From the NCBI GenBank assembly GCA_015063335.1, contig SVUH01000011.1:1-44545 (forward strand): a stretch of DNA of 44,545 bases, in the 5' to 3' direction. This stretch comes from Oscillospiraceae bacterium. Its GTDB lineage: Bacteria > Bacillota_A > Clostridia > Oscillospirales > CAG-272. The position numbers and the translations under genes are program-made. The notes beneath the pieces were generated by a model. It did not search any database. It saw only the letters and a list, made by a program, of their open reading frames with translations, and was not told the DNA's origin. Below, one piece after another: positions 23,688 through 31,641 of this stretch (positions within the stretch are counted from its first letter, which is position 1; the number at the start of each line of letters is the position of its first letter).

Positions 23688-25421
23688 GTGGAAAAGCAGA
23701 CAGTTGTAGAGCTTCGCGGCATTACAAAGCGTTTTGGCGCAAGCATAATCGCTAACAACAACGTTTCCATGGACGTTAAAAAAGGTGAGATCCTTTCCGT
23801 TCTCGGAGAGAACGGTTGCGGAAAGACCACCCTTATGAACATGCTGGCAGGCATCTATTACCCCGACGAGGGAACTATCCTTATCAACGGCGAGGAGGCT
23901 AATATACGCTCCCCGAAGGATGCCTTCCGTTACAATATAGGTATGATACATCAGCACTTTAAGCTGATAGACGTATTCACCGCCGCAGAAAACATCGTCA
24001 TTGGTACGGACAGCGGCAAAAAATATGATATAAAATTGGCAAAAACGCGTATTTGCGCTATGAGCGAAAAATACGGATTTAATATAGACTTGGATAAAAA
24101 GGTTTATAGAATGTCGGTGTCTGAAAAGCAAACGGTAGAGATCGTCAAGGCTCTTTACCGCGGCGCTGACGTTCTTATTCTGGACGAGCCCACCGCGGTG
24201 CTGACTCCCCAGGAGATAGACCGTCTTTTTGACGTGCTTCGCGCTATGCGCGCGGACGGCAAGTCAGTCATAATCATAACCCACAAGCTCAACGAGGTCA
24301 TGGAAATATCCGACCGCGTTACAGTTCTTCGCAAGGGACAGCACGTAAAGACCGTCAACACAAGCGAAACGAACGAAAAAGAGCTTGCTGACATGATGGT
24401 CGGTCAAAAGATCACACTTAACATAGACCGTCCGATGCCCGAGGACGCGCAGCTTCGTCTTGCGATAAACGATCTTTCGCTCAAGGGAGTCGAGGGCAAC
24501 CTCGTTCTTGATAACGTAAGCTTTTCGGCATACAGCGGCGAGATACTCGGAATTGCGGGTATTGCGGGAAGCGGTCAGCGCGAGCTTCTTGAATCCATCG
24601 CGGGACTTCACCACCTGCAAAGCGGAAGCGTTACGTATTATAATCCCAAAAAGGACAAGCCGATAACATTCTATCATAAGACGTTTGCGCGTGTTATGGA
24701 GCTGGCAAATGAGGGTATGCTCCGATATGCCGACGGCAGAGATTTTACGGGCAAGGACGAAAACGGCAAGCCTCTGTCTAAAAGAACTATTCGCGCACTT
24801 GTCGAGGCGGGCGAGATCTTTTTTAAGGAAGACGAGGTCATTAATCTTCGTGAAAAAACGCCCTTGCAGATCCGTGAGCTTGGCGTGCGCTTCTCCTTCG
24901 TTCCCGAGGACCGTCTCGGCATGGGACTTGTCGGCAACATGGACATTATCGACAACATGATGCTCCGCAGCTACCGCCGCGGAAAGTCGTTTTTTGTTGA
25001 CCGCAAAACACCGGAGGGCGTTGCTAACAATATAGTCGAGAGCCTCCAAGTCGTAACTCCCGACACTCACACCCCCGTTCGCCGTCTCTCAGGCGGAAAC
25101 GTTCAAAAGCTGCTTGTCGGACGTGAGCTTGCGGCAAGTCCCCGCGTGCTTATGGTTGCATACCCCGTCCGCGGTCTTGACATCAACTCCTCTTACACTA
25201 TTTACAACCTGCTCACCGAGCAAAAGAAGAACGGCGTTGCCGTTATCTTCGTAGGGGAGGATCTTGACGTGCTTCTGTCCCTGTGCGACCGCCTTTTGGT
25301 GGTTGCGGGCGGTAAAATAATGGGCACGGTGGACGCCCGTAAGGCAAGAAAAGAGGACATCGGTCTTATGATGGCTGGTGCTGCTCTTAAAGAAGAAAAT
25401 ACGGAGGGAGGAAGCTTATAA
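23688..25421 (+). CDS. Nucleoside ABC transporter ATPase (two NBDs)
   Basis: The 577-residue protein has two ATPase domains, as in YufO/NupO. NBD1 shows GENGCGKTTL, a degenerate signature SVSEKQTVEIVKAL and LILDEPTAVLTP. NBD2 shows GIAGSGQREL, LSGGNVQKLLVGREL and AYPVRGLD, in which the Walker B acidic residue pair DE is absent. This is normal for the second NBD of the sugar/nucleoside class. The start is GTG, 7 bases after AAAGGAG. It energises uptake together with the two permeases encoded downstream. Confidence 0.94.
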   Translation: MEKQTVVELRGITKRFGASIIANNNVSMDVKKGEILSVLGENGCGKTTLMNMLAGIYYPDEGTILINGEEANIRSPKDAFRYNIGMIHQHFKLIDVFTAAENIVIGTDSGKKYDIKLAKTRICAMSEKYGFNIDLDKKVYRMSVSEKQTVEIVKALYRGADVLILDEPTAVLTPQEIDRLFDVLRAMRADGKSVIIITHKLNEVMEISDRVTVLRKGQHVKTVNTSETNEKELADMMVGQKITLNIDRPMPEDAQLRLAINDLSLKGVEGNLVLDNVSFSAYSGEILGIAGIAGSGQRELLESIAGLHHLQSGSVTYYNPKKDKPITFYHKTFARVMELANEGMLRYADGRDFTGKDENGKPLSKRTIRALVEAGEIFFKEDEVINLREKTPLQIRELGVRFSFVPEDRLGMGLVGNMDIIDNMMLRSYRRGKSFFVDRKTPEGVANNIVESLQVVTPDTHTPVRRLSGGNVQKLLVGRELAASPRVLMVAYPVRGLDINSSYTIYNLLTEQKKNGVAVIFVGEDLDVLLSLCDRLLVVAGGKIMGTVDARKARKEDIGLMMAGAALKEENTEGGSL

Positions 25422-25432
25422 AAGCGTTTTTT

Positions 25433-26575
25433 ATGAAAAAGCAAGAAACAAAACATAATCAAACAAAAAAAGAGCCCCTGCTCCGTCTTGTAAAGCGGGA
25501 TGCGCTCCCTGCGTGGAAGATCATTCTTATCTACGCTATCGCGATCGTTGCGAGCCTTTTACTCTCCTCGGTCATCTGCTCCCTGTTCTCTACAAAAACT
25601 CCCATAGATTTCTTTTTGTCGCTCTTTAACGGCGCTGTCGGAAGCGGTCGAAAGATCGGTCAGCTTTTGCAGAACACGGCGCTTTTGCTCGGTGTTGCCG
25701 TTGCGCTCGTCCCCGCATTCAAAATGAAATTCTGGAACCTTGGCGGTAACGGACAGATACTTGTCGGCTGCCTTGCGGCAATTGCTTGTATGTACTACCT
25801 CGGCGGAAAGATCTCTAATACTCTGCTTATTCTTATTATGACGGTAGCAAGTATGCTTGCAGGAGCTATATGGGGCGTTCTCCCCGCTATATTCAAGGCG
25901 TATTTCGATACGAACGAGTCTCTCTTTACTCTCATGCTCAACTATATCGCGACGGGACTTGTTTCCATGTTCCTCACGATCTGGCTCAAAAACGGAAAGA
26001 CTGCTCTCGATCCTATCAAATACGGTAACTTCCCCACCCTCTTCGGTGAAACGTATCCCTTGACTGTTATAGTGTTCTTCTCGCTCGCCGTATTGATGTT
26101 CGTTTACTTAAAATATACGAAGCACGGCTACGAGATCTCGGTAGTTGGCGACAGCCCAAATACCGCAAAGTATATCGGAATTAATGTAAGACGCGTAATT
26201 ATCCGCACAATGATCATTTCAGGTGCGCTTTCGGGCGTCGTAGGCCTCTTCCTCGCCGGAGGAATCGAACACAGAATAGCTACGGATACGGCAAATAATA
26301 TGGGCTTTACCGCTATTATGGCAACGTGGCTTGCCGCGTTTAATCCCCTTATAATGATAGGCACCTGCCTCTTTATTATCTTTATTTCAAGAGGTATGCT
26401 GTCAGTAAGAGGTGACTTTGGCTTTACAAATGACAGTATTGCAAATATCGTTATCGGTCTTGTTTATTTCTGCGTTATCGCGTGTAGCTTCTTTATCAAC
26501 TATCGTGTGGTGTTCCGCAGATCAACCGCTAAATCCACAAAAAGCGACAAAACGAAAGGAGACAATAAAGCATGA
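25433..26575 (+). CDS. Nucleoside ABC transporter permease 1
   Basis: The 380-residue protein has about eight to ten TM helices and belongs to the BPD_transp_2 class (YufP/NupP-like). The pattern GLVSMFLTIWL and YTKHGYEISVVGDSPNTAKYIGI matches the conserved cytoplasmic loop. A Lys-rich cytoplasmic N-terminus precedes the first helix. The ATG is 12 bases after the ATPase stop, with GGAGGAAG a little far upstream, so coupling is likely. It overlaps the second permease by 4 bases. Confidence 0.93.
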   Translation: MKKQETKHNQTKKEPLLRLVKRDALPAWKIILIYAIAIVASLLLSSVICSLFSTKTPIDFFLSLFNGAVGSGRKIGQLLQNTALLLGVAVALVPAFKMKFWNLGGNGQILVGCLAAIACMYYLGGKISNTLLILIMTVASMLAGAIWGVLPAIFKAYFDTNESLFTLMLNYIATGLVSMFLTIWLKNGKTALDPIKYGNFPTLFGETYPLTVIVFFSLAVLMFVYLKYTKHGYEISVVGDSPNTAKYIGINVRRVIIRTMIISGALSGVVGLFLAGGIEHRIATDTANNMGFTAIMATWLAAFNPLIMIGTCLFIIFISRGMLSVRGDFGFTNDSIANIVIGLVYFCVIACSFFINYRVVFRRSTAKSTKSDKTKGDNKA

Positions 26576-27534
26576 CGTTCTTTTTTGTATCGGCAATTTC
26601 TATTGCCACAGTCCTTTTGTACGGTTGCATCGGTGAGATCATCACCGAAAAGGCAGGACACTTAAATCTTGGTATTCCGGGTATTATGTGCGTTGGAACG
26701 GCAGGCGGCTGTCTCGGCGTTTCGCTTTATATGGGCGCGCTGTCGTCACCCAATGAAGCCTCATGGATATTGCTTGTTCTCATTTCACTGCTCTTTTCCA
26801 TGTTGTTTGCCGCGGCGCTCGGCGGTGTTTATGCGTTCTTGACCGTAACGCTTCGCTGTAATCAGAATATTACCGGACTTGCTATCACCATTTTCGGTAG
26901 CGGAGCTACTAACTTTATCATGTCCTTCGTGGACCGTACCCACTTCGATCCCGCAGGTAAGCTGATCTCCTCAGCTCTTCCCTTTGCCGAAAAGCTCGGC
27001 GCGTTCGGCAAGGTCATATTCGGACATGGCATCTTCGTATACCTTGGAATTATCGTAGCAGTTATATGCGCCCTTGTTTTGAACAAAACAAGAGTCGGAC
27101 TTCATCTCCGCGCAGTGGGCGAGAGCCCTGCTACCGCAGATGCTGCGGGAATTAACGTAATTCTCTATAAGTATTTGGCAATTCTTTTCGGAAGCGCTAT
27201 CGCAGGCTTGGGCGGCTTCTACTACATCATGGACTATATCAAAGGAAGCTGGGAGAACGCAGCTACGATCGAAGCCTTCGGTTGGTTGGCTATCGCGCTT
27301 GTTATCTTTGTCCTTTGGAAGCCTAACGTCGCTATGATAGGTGCGTTTTTGTTCGGAGTTTGCTACATCGTGGCATTCGTTATTCCCAACATCACCCCAA
27401 CGCAAAGAGAGCTTATTAAGATGCTTCCTTACGTGGTAACCATCATCGTGCTTGTTTTGACAAGTATTCGAAAGAAGCGCGAGCATCAGCCCCCCGCCTC
27501 GCTCGGATTACCCTATTTCCGTGAGGACAGATAA
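26572..27534 (+). CDS. Nucleoside ABC transporter permease 2
   Basis: The 320-residue BPD_transp_2 permease (YufQ/NupQ-like) has about eight to ten TM helices and the loop NKTRVGLHLRAVGESPATADAAGI. It starts inside the end of permease 1 (ATGA overlap) behind GAAAGGAGA. The two permeases form the channel for nucleosides. The hairpin at 27558 closes the operon. Confidence 0.93.
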   Translation: MTFFFVSAISIATVLLYGCIGEIITEKAGHLNLGIPGIMCVGTAGGCLGVSLYMGALSSPNEASWILLVLISLLFSMLFAAALGGVYAFLTVTLRCNQNITGLAITIFGSGATNFIMSFVDRTHFDPAGKLISSALPFAEKLGAFGKVIFGHGIFVYLGIIVAVICALVLNKTRVGLHLRAVGESPATADAAGINVILYKYLAILFGSAIAGLGGFYYIMDYIKGSWENAATIEAFGWLAIALVIFVLWKPNVAMIGAFLFGVCYIVAFVIPNITPTQRELIKMLPYVVTIIVLVLTSIRKKREHQPPASLGLPYFREDR

Positions 27535-27557
27535 GGGCTTAAATAATTAAAACGACA

Positions 27558-27593
27558 TTTAGCGTGATGCTCCAAACGGAGTATCACGCTAAA
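27558..27593 (+). terminator. Hairpin after nucleoside transporter operon
   Basis: TTTAGCGTGATGCTCC and GGAGTATCACGCTAAA form a 16-bp stem with one mismatch. Only a mixed CTATTATT follows, so termination may be partial. Confidence 0.6.
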
Positions 27594-27888
27594 CTATTAT
27601 TGCCCCAACGCTGAACATAAAACTAACAGAATAAAGGACATTTCGCCTAAAATTGACCTTTCTCGCTTTCTGCTCATAGCTTGGGGTTGACTCAAATCAT
27701 TTCCTCTCAAACGCGCAAATGCGGCACATGGACTTTTCTCAAATGCGAATTTTGTGCTAATACGTCTCTCACTACTGCCTGAATTTATAAGAGAATTTAT
27801 AAGAAATATAAAAAAGAAAACAAGAAAAACAGCGGTTTTTATTAATGAAATATAATTAAAATATTTTTCGCAAATGTCAAGTGCTAAA
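27594..27888. other. AT-rich boundary DNA without gene
   Basis: No coding frame of any quality is seen. The base composition shifts to clearly AT-rich after about 27,800, so the chromosome/accessory boundary probably lies here. The segment after 27,790 is mostly A-runs. Terminal inverted repeats for the IS30-type gene could not be identified. Confidence 0.5.
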
Positions 27889-28959
27889 TTAAAAAAATAT
27901 CAAATTATTTTCAATTCCGAGCTGTGCGAGCTCGATTTTGAATAGATCGGCGGAGCTTCTGCCGTTAAATATACCTCTGGGATAGTAATTTATGAAATCT
28001 TGGATATGTTTTATATCGTTTGGTGTATAGTTACTGATGGGGGTGCCCTTCGGGATAAATCTACGGATAAATCCGTTCTGATTCTCATTACTTCCTCGCT
28101 CTGACGAGCAGTAGGGGTGGCAATAGTAAAGTGTTGTGCGTTTTTTACCCGAAAGGGGAGAATATTCTATACCGTACGTATTTGAAAACTCGGTGCCGTT
28201 ATCGCAAGTAATACTTTGGAAGATCTTGCGGAAATTACGGACACCGATTTTTCTTTCGATCATATTGATAGCGTTTACGGTGCTTGCGGCAGACTTATCC
28301 TTGGAGATAAGGACGAGCTGCATTCTTGTTTTTCTCTCAGTTATGGAAAGAATAGTCTTTCCTCTTTTCTGTGTACCGATAACGCTATCAAGCTCCCAAT
28401 GACCGAAGGAGATTCTATTTTGAATCTCTTTCGGTCTATTTTCTATACTGTGATCGATATGCGGTAATTTCTTGACACGTTTTACTGTCTTATGAGTTCT
28501 CTTTTTTGACTTACGAAGGAGATTTTTGTTTGATATATTACGAAATATGCCTTTATCGATATACGAATACAGTGTTACTCGACACACGTGGGTATCGAAT
28601 TCAAGGTTATTGGTTTTGATAAAATCGAGCAGTGCTGCAGGGGAATAGCCTTTGAGAATCATTTTCTCAACGAATTCCGCAAAGGCATAGTCATTACCTA
28701 TTTTGAGGGGTGCTCCCTTTGATGTTGCGTTATAATCTGCGTTACGTTGCGCTTTATACGCGCTATACTTTGTCGTTTCCGTCCAATCTCGATTACGGTG
28801 CTGGTAAGCTCCACGTTTGAGCTCAGCATAAATAGTTACTTTGGAGAAGCCTAATTCCTTTGAGATCTCAGACACGGGAACTCCGGCGTTCCGGAGAGCC
28901 TCTAACTTATCTCGATCAGAGGACGTCATTCTTCGATAAGATCTTTTTCTGTTTTCCAT
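27889..28959 (-). CDS. IS30-family transposase
   Basis: The 356-residue protein has an N-terminal helix-turn-helix (SDRDKLEALRNAGVPVSEISKELGFSKVTIYAELKRG) and an IS30 DDE domain. The catalytic residues lie in HWELDSVIG (D), ITCDNGTEFS (D) and ERGSNENQNGFIRRFIP (E), so it looks intact. AAAGGAG precedes the ATG. It could be an independent insertion at the edge of the accessory block. It could also be the integration enzyme of the element to its right, as IS30-type transposases are found in some filamentous Spiroplasma phages. No terminal repeats or target duplication were recognised. Confidence 0.93.
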   Translation of the reverse strand: MENRKRSYRRMTSSDRDKLEALRNAGVPVSEISKELGFSKVTIYAELKRGAYQHRNRDWTETTKYSAYKAQRNADYNATSKGAPLKIGNDYAFAEFVEKMILKGYSPAALLDFIKTNNLEFDTHVCRVTLYSYIDKGIFRNISNKNLLRKSKKRTHKTVKRVKKLPHIDHSIENRPKEIQNRISFGHWELDSVIGTQKRGKTILSITERKTRMQLVLISKDKSAASTVNAINMIERKIGVRNFRKIFQSITCDNGTEFSNTYGIEYSPLSGKKRTTLYYCHPYCSSERGSNENQNGFIRRFIPKGTPISNYTPNDIKHIQDFINYYPRGIFNGRSSADLFKIELAQLGIENNLIFF

Positions 28960-28996
28960 GGATATACTCCTTTCAAAAGGCTACGCGCCATTATGG

Positions 28997-29036
28997 GCTT
29001 GTAGTTTCCCGTTTACGGGAGCTACAAGCTTTTTTC
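28997..29036 (+). terminator. Hairpin with T-run beside the transposase gene
   Basis: GCTTGTAG..CCCG and CGGG..CTACAAGC form a strong stem followed by a T-run on the plus strand. It lies just upstream of the transposase start and would block readthrough in the plus direction. Confidence 0.65.
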
Positions 29037-29050
29037 TTTTTTGCTATGGG

Positions 29051-29120
29051 GAGTGGACGGGAGGGTTCGGGGGCACAGCTGCTCGCTTTTGTGCCCGCCG
29101 AACCGTTCTCCCTTCCACTC
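29051..29120. repeat. Large imperfect hairpin (about 30-bp arms)
   Basis: GAGTGGACGGGAG.GGTTCGG.GGCACA on the left pairs with TGTGCC.CCGAAC..CTCCCTTCCACTC on the right, around an 11-base loop. No coding content is seen. Together with the palindromes to its right it makes a noncoding block of unusual secondary structure, a possible origin or packaging region of the element. Confidence 0.7.
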
Positions 29121-29185
29121 ATTTCTTTTTATGTTTTGGACTAAAGACAACTGTTTTACTTTTAGTTATCTCTTGACCGTTTGAC

Positions 29186-29249
29186 AGGACAAGGGGAAAC
29201 TCCTCCGCGTTTCCCCCACCACCCACAAGGGCGGCGGCTCCCCTTTCCT
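29186..29249. repeat. Branched hairpin
   Basis: The outer arms AGGACAAGGGGA and TCCCCTTTCCT enclose alternative pairings, such as GGGGAAAC with GTTTCCCC. The region is GC-rich within an AT-rich block. Confidence 0.6.
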
Positions 29250-29259
29250 GCGAAAGTCC

Positions 29260-29439
29260 GCATATCTATCCCCGAAAGTCAAAAGGTAGGTATGAAAAAC
29301 TTTTTGAAAATTTTTTCTTTTTTTGTTTTTTTGAATGCAAAATTTAATTAAATTTTGCTTTATTCGGTAGAAAAAATTTTAAAAAACTTTTTAAATCCTC
29401 GGGCTTCGCCCGACTTTTGACTTTTGTTGACAGATATGC
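29260..29439. repeat. Long imperfect palindrome (about 180 bp)
   Basis: The ends GCATATCTATCCCCG.. (29260-29285) and their inverted counterpart (29414-29439) match at about 22 of 26 positions. Inner arms of the AAACTTTTTGAAAATTTTTT type are also inverted. The centre is a perfect 22-bp A/T palindrome at 29337-29358, and all three centres coincide within 2 bases. Extended palindromes of this kind are typical of lagging-strand (single-strand) origins or of other folded DNA signals. No gene is present. Confidence 0.75.
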
Positions 29440-29454
29440 TTTGGGGCAAACATA

Positions 29455-29489
29455 AGAGGTGCGCGGCACCTCTACTCCCCCGAGGGAGT
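29455..29489. repeat. Pair of adjacent short hairpins
   Basis: AGAGGTGCgcgGCACCTCT is immediately followed by ACTCCCccgaGGGAGT. The hairpins close the palindrome block; 29490-29589 has nothing else apart from an AAAGGAG ribosome site. Confidence 0.6.
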
Positions 29490-29589
29490 GAGGGGACAGC
29501 GTTCTGGGTGAAATCTTAACTGTGCTATCGGTATCGGGCAGAAAGGAGTTAATTGCCGTCTGAGGACGGAGAAAGGAGGGGATACGTTT

Positions 29590-29742
29590 ATGCAGTTATT
29601 TATAAACGAAAAAGAAGCCCTTGAGCTTATCCGCGCGATTGAGAACCTTTCGAACACTTCTCAATCGGCAGAAGCACAAAAACTTCTTAACCGCATCTAT
29701 ACCTGCATTGAAAAACAATGCCACTCTAAAACGAAAAGCTAA
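29590..29742 (+). CDS. Small hypothetical protein (50 aa)
   Basis: A 50-residue frame starts at an ATG 9 bases after GAAAGGAGGG. The product begins MQLFINEKEALELIRAIENL and is amphipathic, mostly helical and probably cytoplasmic, with two cysteines near the end (YTCIEKQC). I do not recognise a family. The strong ribosome site and the following hairpin make it a credible gene, the first of the plus-strand set. Confidence 0.6.
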   Translation: MQLFINEKEALELIRAIENLSNTSQSAEAQKLLNRIYTCIEKQCHSKTKS

Positions 29743-29750
29743 AACGTTTT

Positions 29751-29797
29751 AGGGGTTGCTTCAAGGGGAGCGTGACCCACTCCCTTTGAACACCCCT
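29751..29797 (+). terminator. Hairpin after small gene
   Basis: AGGGGT..TTCAA.GGGAG pairs with CTCCCTTTGAA.ACCCCT. It is followed by an AT-rich segment without a strong T-run. Confidence 0.55.
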
Positions 29798-29917
29798 ATT
29801 ATACCACAAGGAAATACCGTTTGCAAGGGCTTTTTGAATTTTCAGAGCATTGCACAAAAACGGCGGAACACTAATCAACATCAAATTTATTGAATTTACA
29901 CAAAGGAGAATTTTATT

Positions 29918-30244
29918 ATGTCACTTAATTGGGATTGGAACAAGAAAATCGGAGAGCTTCTTATCAGACAAGACGAGAAGGAATTTACTATGAGCATATA
30001 CCAAGGAAACGCTTTGGCGATATTCCTTCACGAGTACGTGAACGGCGAGGGCAAAGAGGTTTACTCAATGTATAACTTCTTCTGCGACAAGACACACTTC
30101 AACAACTGCGCAAAGGACAAGACTTGGAACTATGCTGAGGAATGGGTGAAAGTCACTCTATGGGAAGTACCGAACGACCTCTGGGTTATGCTCAAAGAAC
30201 TTCAGAAGCGTGGGGTTGATATTGAGATAAGGGGGGCGAAGTGA
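29918..30244 (+). CDS. Mobile-element hypothetical protein (108 aa)
   Basis: The 108-residue protein (MSLNWDWNKKIGELLIRQ.., IYQGNALAIFLHEYVN.., MYNFFCDKTHFNNC) resembles a family often found on integrative elements of gut Clostridia, with no assigned function. It is cytoplasmic, with no TM helix. AAAGGAG precedes the ATG. Its stop overlaps the start of the next gene (TGATG), so the genes are likely co-translated. Confidence 0.75.
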   Translation: MSLNWDWNKKIGELLIRQDEKEFTMSIYQGNALAIFLHEYVNGEGKEVYSMYNFFCDKTHFNNCAKDKTWNYAEEWVKVTLWEVPNDLWVMLKELQKRGVDIEIRGAK

Positions 30245-30534
30245 TGAAAACACCAAGTTTAAAAAACTTATTACCCGAAAAATATTATTCACGTTGTGAG
30301 GAAATCATCAATCATTACCGACTGCTTCTCAAAGACTGTAGCGTTAACGATAAAGAAGATTTTGACATAGCACACAGAGAAAGCGGTATCACAAGAGCAA
30401 AAATACGAAGCTACCTTCAAGCTCTGAAAGATGCAGATATTATAAATGAATACAACGAAATGCAAGTTATGGAGCAATACTCAACCCAAATAACTATGAT
30501 GTATGAGTTTTGGCTCGACGAGGTGATATTTTGA
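30244..30534 (+). CDS. Hypothetical protein (96 aa)
   Basis: The product has 96 residues, is mostly helical and is charged. The start is set at the ATG at 30244, overlapping the previous stop, with GGGGGG upstream; a GTG one codon earlier is possible. The segment HRESGITRAKIRSYLQALKDADIINEY looks like a short helix-turn-helix, but I cannot name a family. It ends in the start of the next gene. Confidence 0.65.
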   Translation: MKTPSLKNLLPEKYYSRCEEIINHYRLLLKDCSVNDKEDFDIAHRESGITRAKIRSYLQALKDADIINEYNEMQVMEQYSTQITMMYEFWLDEVIF

Positions 30535-30785
30535 AATACACCGACAAAGACCTATTTGAATTCGTCTACCGAGCTGACACGGTTGCAAAGATATGCACCG
30601 CAGAAAGATGGCTGACGGAACACCGAGAGCTGACGAGCAGAAGCACCTTTGAGGAGCTGATTATGATACTTAACAGAACTGCAAAGCGTATCTTCAGAGC
30701 CCAGATGGCGGAGCTCGACGAGAAGCTTTATGCTGAAGAATTCGATATCGACGTCAGAACCGGAGAGCTCAGAGCAGGAGCTTGA
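30531..30785 (+). CDS. Hypothetical protein (84 aa)
   Basis: The start is probably TTG at 30531, 5 bases after GAGGTGA and overlapping the previous stop; the frame is open seven codons further upstream. The product (KYTDKDLFEFVYRADTVAKICTAERWLTEH..) is helical and acidic at the C-terminus, resembling small proteins from clostridial integrative elements. Function unknown. It is the third of three translationally coupled genes. Confidence 0.65.
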   Translation: MKYTDKDLFEFVYRADTVAKICTAERWLTEHRELTSRSTFEELIMILNRTAKRIFRAQMAELDEKLYAEEFDIDVRTGELRAGA

Positions 30786-30915
30786 ATGGATAAGGGGGCG
30801 CAAGCCCCCTCTATCCGAGAACTTTTTATATGCCCCCTTTTTACAAGTAAAAGCCAAGGTGAGCCAAGTACCACCCCACACCTGAAACAAAATTTTATTA
30901 TAAGGAGTAAAGAAA

Positions 30916-31173
30916 ATGTATCATAATATTTCAATTCCAGACGAACAAGGTTGGAATCATAATTTCACGCTAAAATTTCACGAATGGTCTAAAAACCAAC
31001 GTTTTGAGGTAAAAGATGTTTGTATTATAGATGTTTATAAATATCACGATCACCATTACGATTTAAAAGCCTTTTTCTATAAGAAAAAGTACATTACATA
31101 TCAAGAAAATATCCGAAGCAAAAAAGAACTGTATAGCGCCATACAAATTTTACTGCAGGAAAATTTGTATTAG
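30916..31173 (+). CDS. Hypothetical protein (85 aa)
   Basis: The 85-residue product is rich in His, Tyr and Lys (YKYHDHHYDLKAFFYKKKYITY), with no TM helix or known domain. AAGGAG lies before the ATG. Its 3' end falls in a hairpin: ATACAAATTTT and AAAATTTGTAT (31141-31170) pair perfectly. Function unknown. Confidence 0.6.
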   Translation: MYHNISIPDEQGWNHNFTLKFHEWSKNQRFEVKDVCIIDVYKYHDHHYDLKAFFYKKKYITYQENIRSKKELYSAIQILLQENLY

Positions 31174-31177
31174 GCCG

Positions 31178-31248
31178 TACAGTTCCCGGAACTGTATTTC
31201 GAAATACAGTTATTCTCCCGGGCAATTTACTGTTACACGTTATACAGT
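31178..31248. promoter_or_regulatory. Array of ACTGT/ACAGT inverted repeats
   Basis: Three inverted repeats lie in a row: TACAGTTCccgGAACTGTA (31178-31196), ACTGTATTTCGAAATACAGT (31191-31210, perfect) and ACTGTTACACGTTATACAGT (31229-31248). The last two share ACTGT-N10-ACAGT and are 38 bp apart centre to centre. They look like dimeric repressor sites in front of the gene at 31279, or mutually exclusive RNA hairpins. They differ from the LexA box (CTGT-N8-ACAG). Confidence 0.5.
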
Positions 31249-31278
31249 TTGCAATCAAAAATGAAAGGAGATAATTTT

Positions 31279-31494
31279 ATGGAAATAGTTAACGAAAAAG
31301 ACTTAAAAAGATTTGCCGTTATAGACCTGTTTGACGTGATATTTTGGGATAGCGATAATGTTTCAGAATGTTATGAAATTTACGATATAAACGGCAAAGA
31401 AAATTTCAAAGGTATTTATGACTATAAACAGCAGATGTATCTTGATGAAGTAGATATACTTGATATTACAGGGTGTCAGATACATAGTCCTTAA
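31279..31494 (+). CDS. Hypothetical protein (71 aa)
   Basis: The 71-residue acidic protein (MEIVNEKDLKRFAVIDLFDVIFWDSDN..) has no recognised domain. The ATG at 31279 has AAAGGAG with good spacing; an earlier in-frame start lies within the inverted-repeat array and is less likely. It is followed by its own terminator. A role in regulating the element is possible given the operator-like array upstream, but this is a guess. Confidence 0.6.
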   Translation: MEIVNEKDLKRFAVIDLFDVIFWDSDNVSECYEIYDINGKENFKGIYDYKQQMYLDEVDILDITGCQIHSP

Positions 31495-31499
31495 AAGAG

Positions 31500-31525
31500 A
31501 AAAGCTCCCCGTAGGGAGCTTTTTT
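31500..31525 (+). terminator. Terminator of small-gene cluster
   Basis: AAAAGCTCCC and GGGAGCTTTTTT form a tight hairpin with a T-run. Confidence 0.88.
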
Positions 31526-31536
31526 ATGAAAGCCTA

Positions 31537-31564
31537 TTGACTTTTGATTTTTTTGTGGTATAAT
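31537..31564 (+). promoter_or_regulatory. Promoter reading into a hairpin RNA
   Basis: TTGACT (31537-31542) and TATAAT (31559-31564) have a 16-base spacer. No gene follows on the plus strand; the transcript would start at about 31571 with the folded segment described next. Confidence 0.6.
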
Positions 31565-31570
31565 ATGTAA

Positions 31571-31641
31571 CGTAAGCAACGCAAAGTATTTTGAGGGCTC
31601 ACTTGTGAGTATTCTTGAAGGGCGTTGCTTATTCATTTTTT
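31571..31641 (+). ncRNA. Candidate small RNA of about 70 nt
   Basis: TAAGCAACGC (31573-31582) pairs perfectly with GCGTTGCTTA (31622-31631), and the inner CTCAC/GTGAG hairpin (31598-31609) is flanked by two near-repeats, TATTTTGAGGGC and TATTCTTGAAGGGC. A T-run follows at 31636-31641. A promoter lies just upstream. The unit could be a small RNA, or the shared terminator of converging genes. No known RNA class is matched. Confidence 0.45.

Noticed and set aside
27840..27890. Left terminal inverted repeat of the IS30-type element
   Set aside because: A candidate (CGCAAATGTCAAGTGCTAAA) was seen but no matching copy was found near 28,960-29,300.
31191..31210. LexA (SOS) box
   Set aside because: The spacing is CTGT-N10-ACAG rather than N8, and Firmicute LexA uses a GAAC-N4-GTTC type site.
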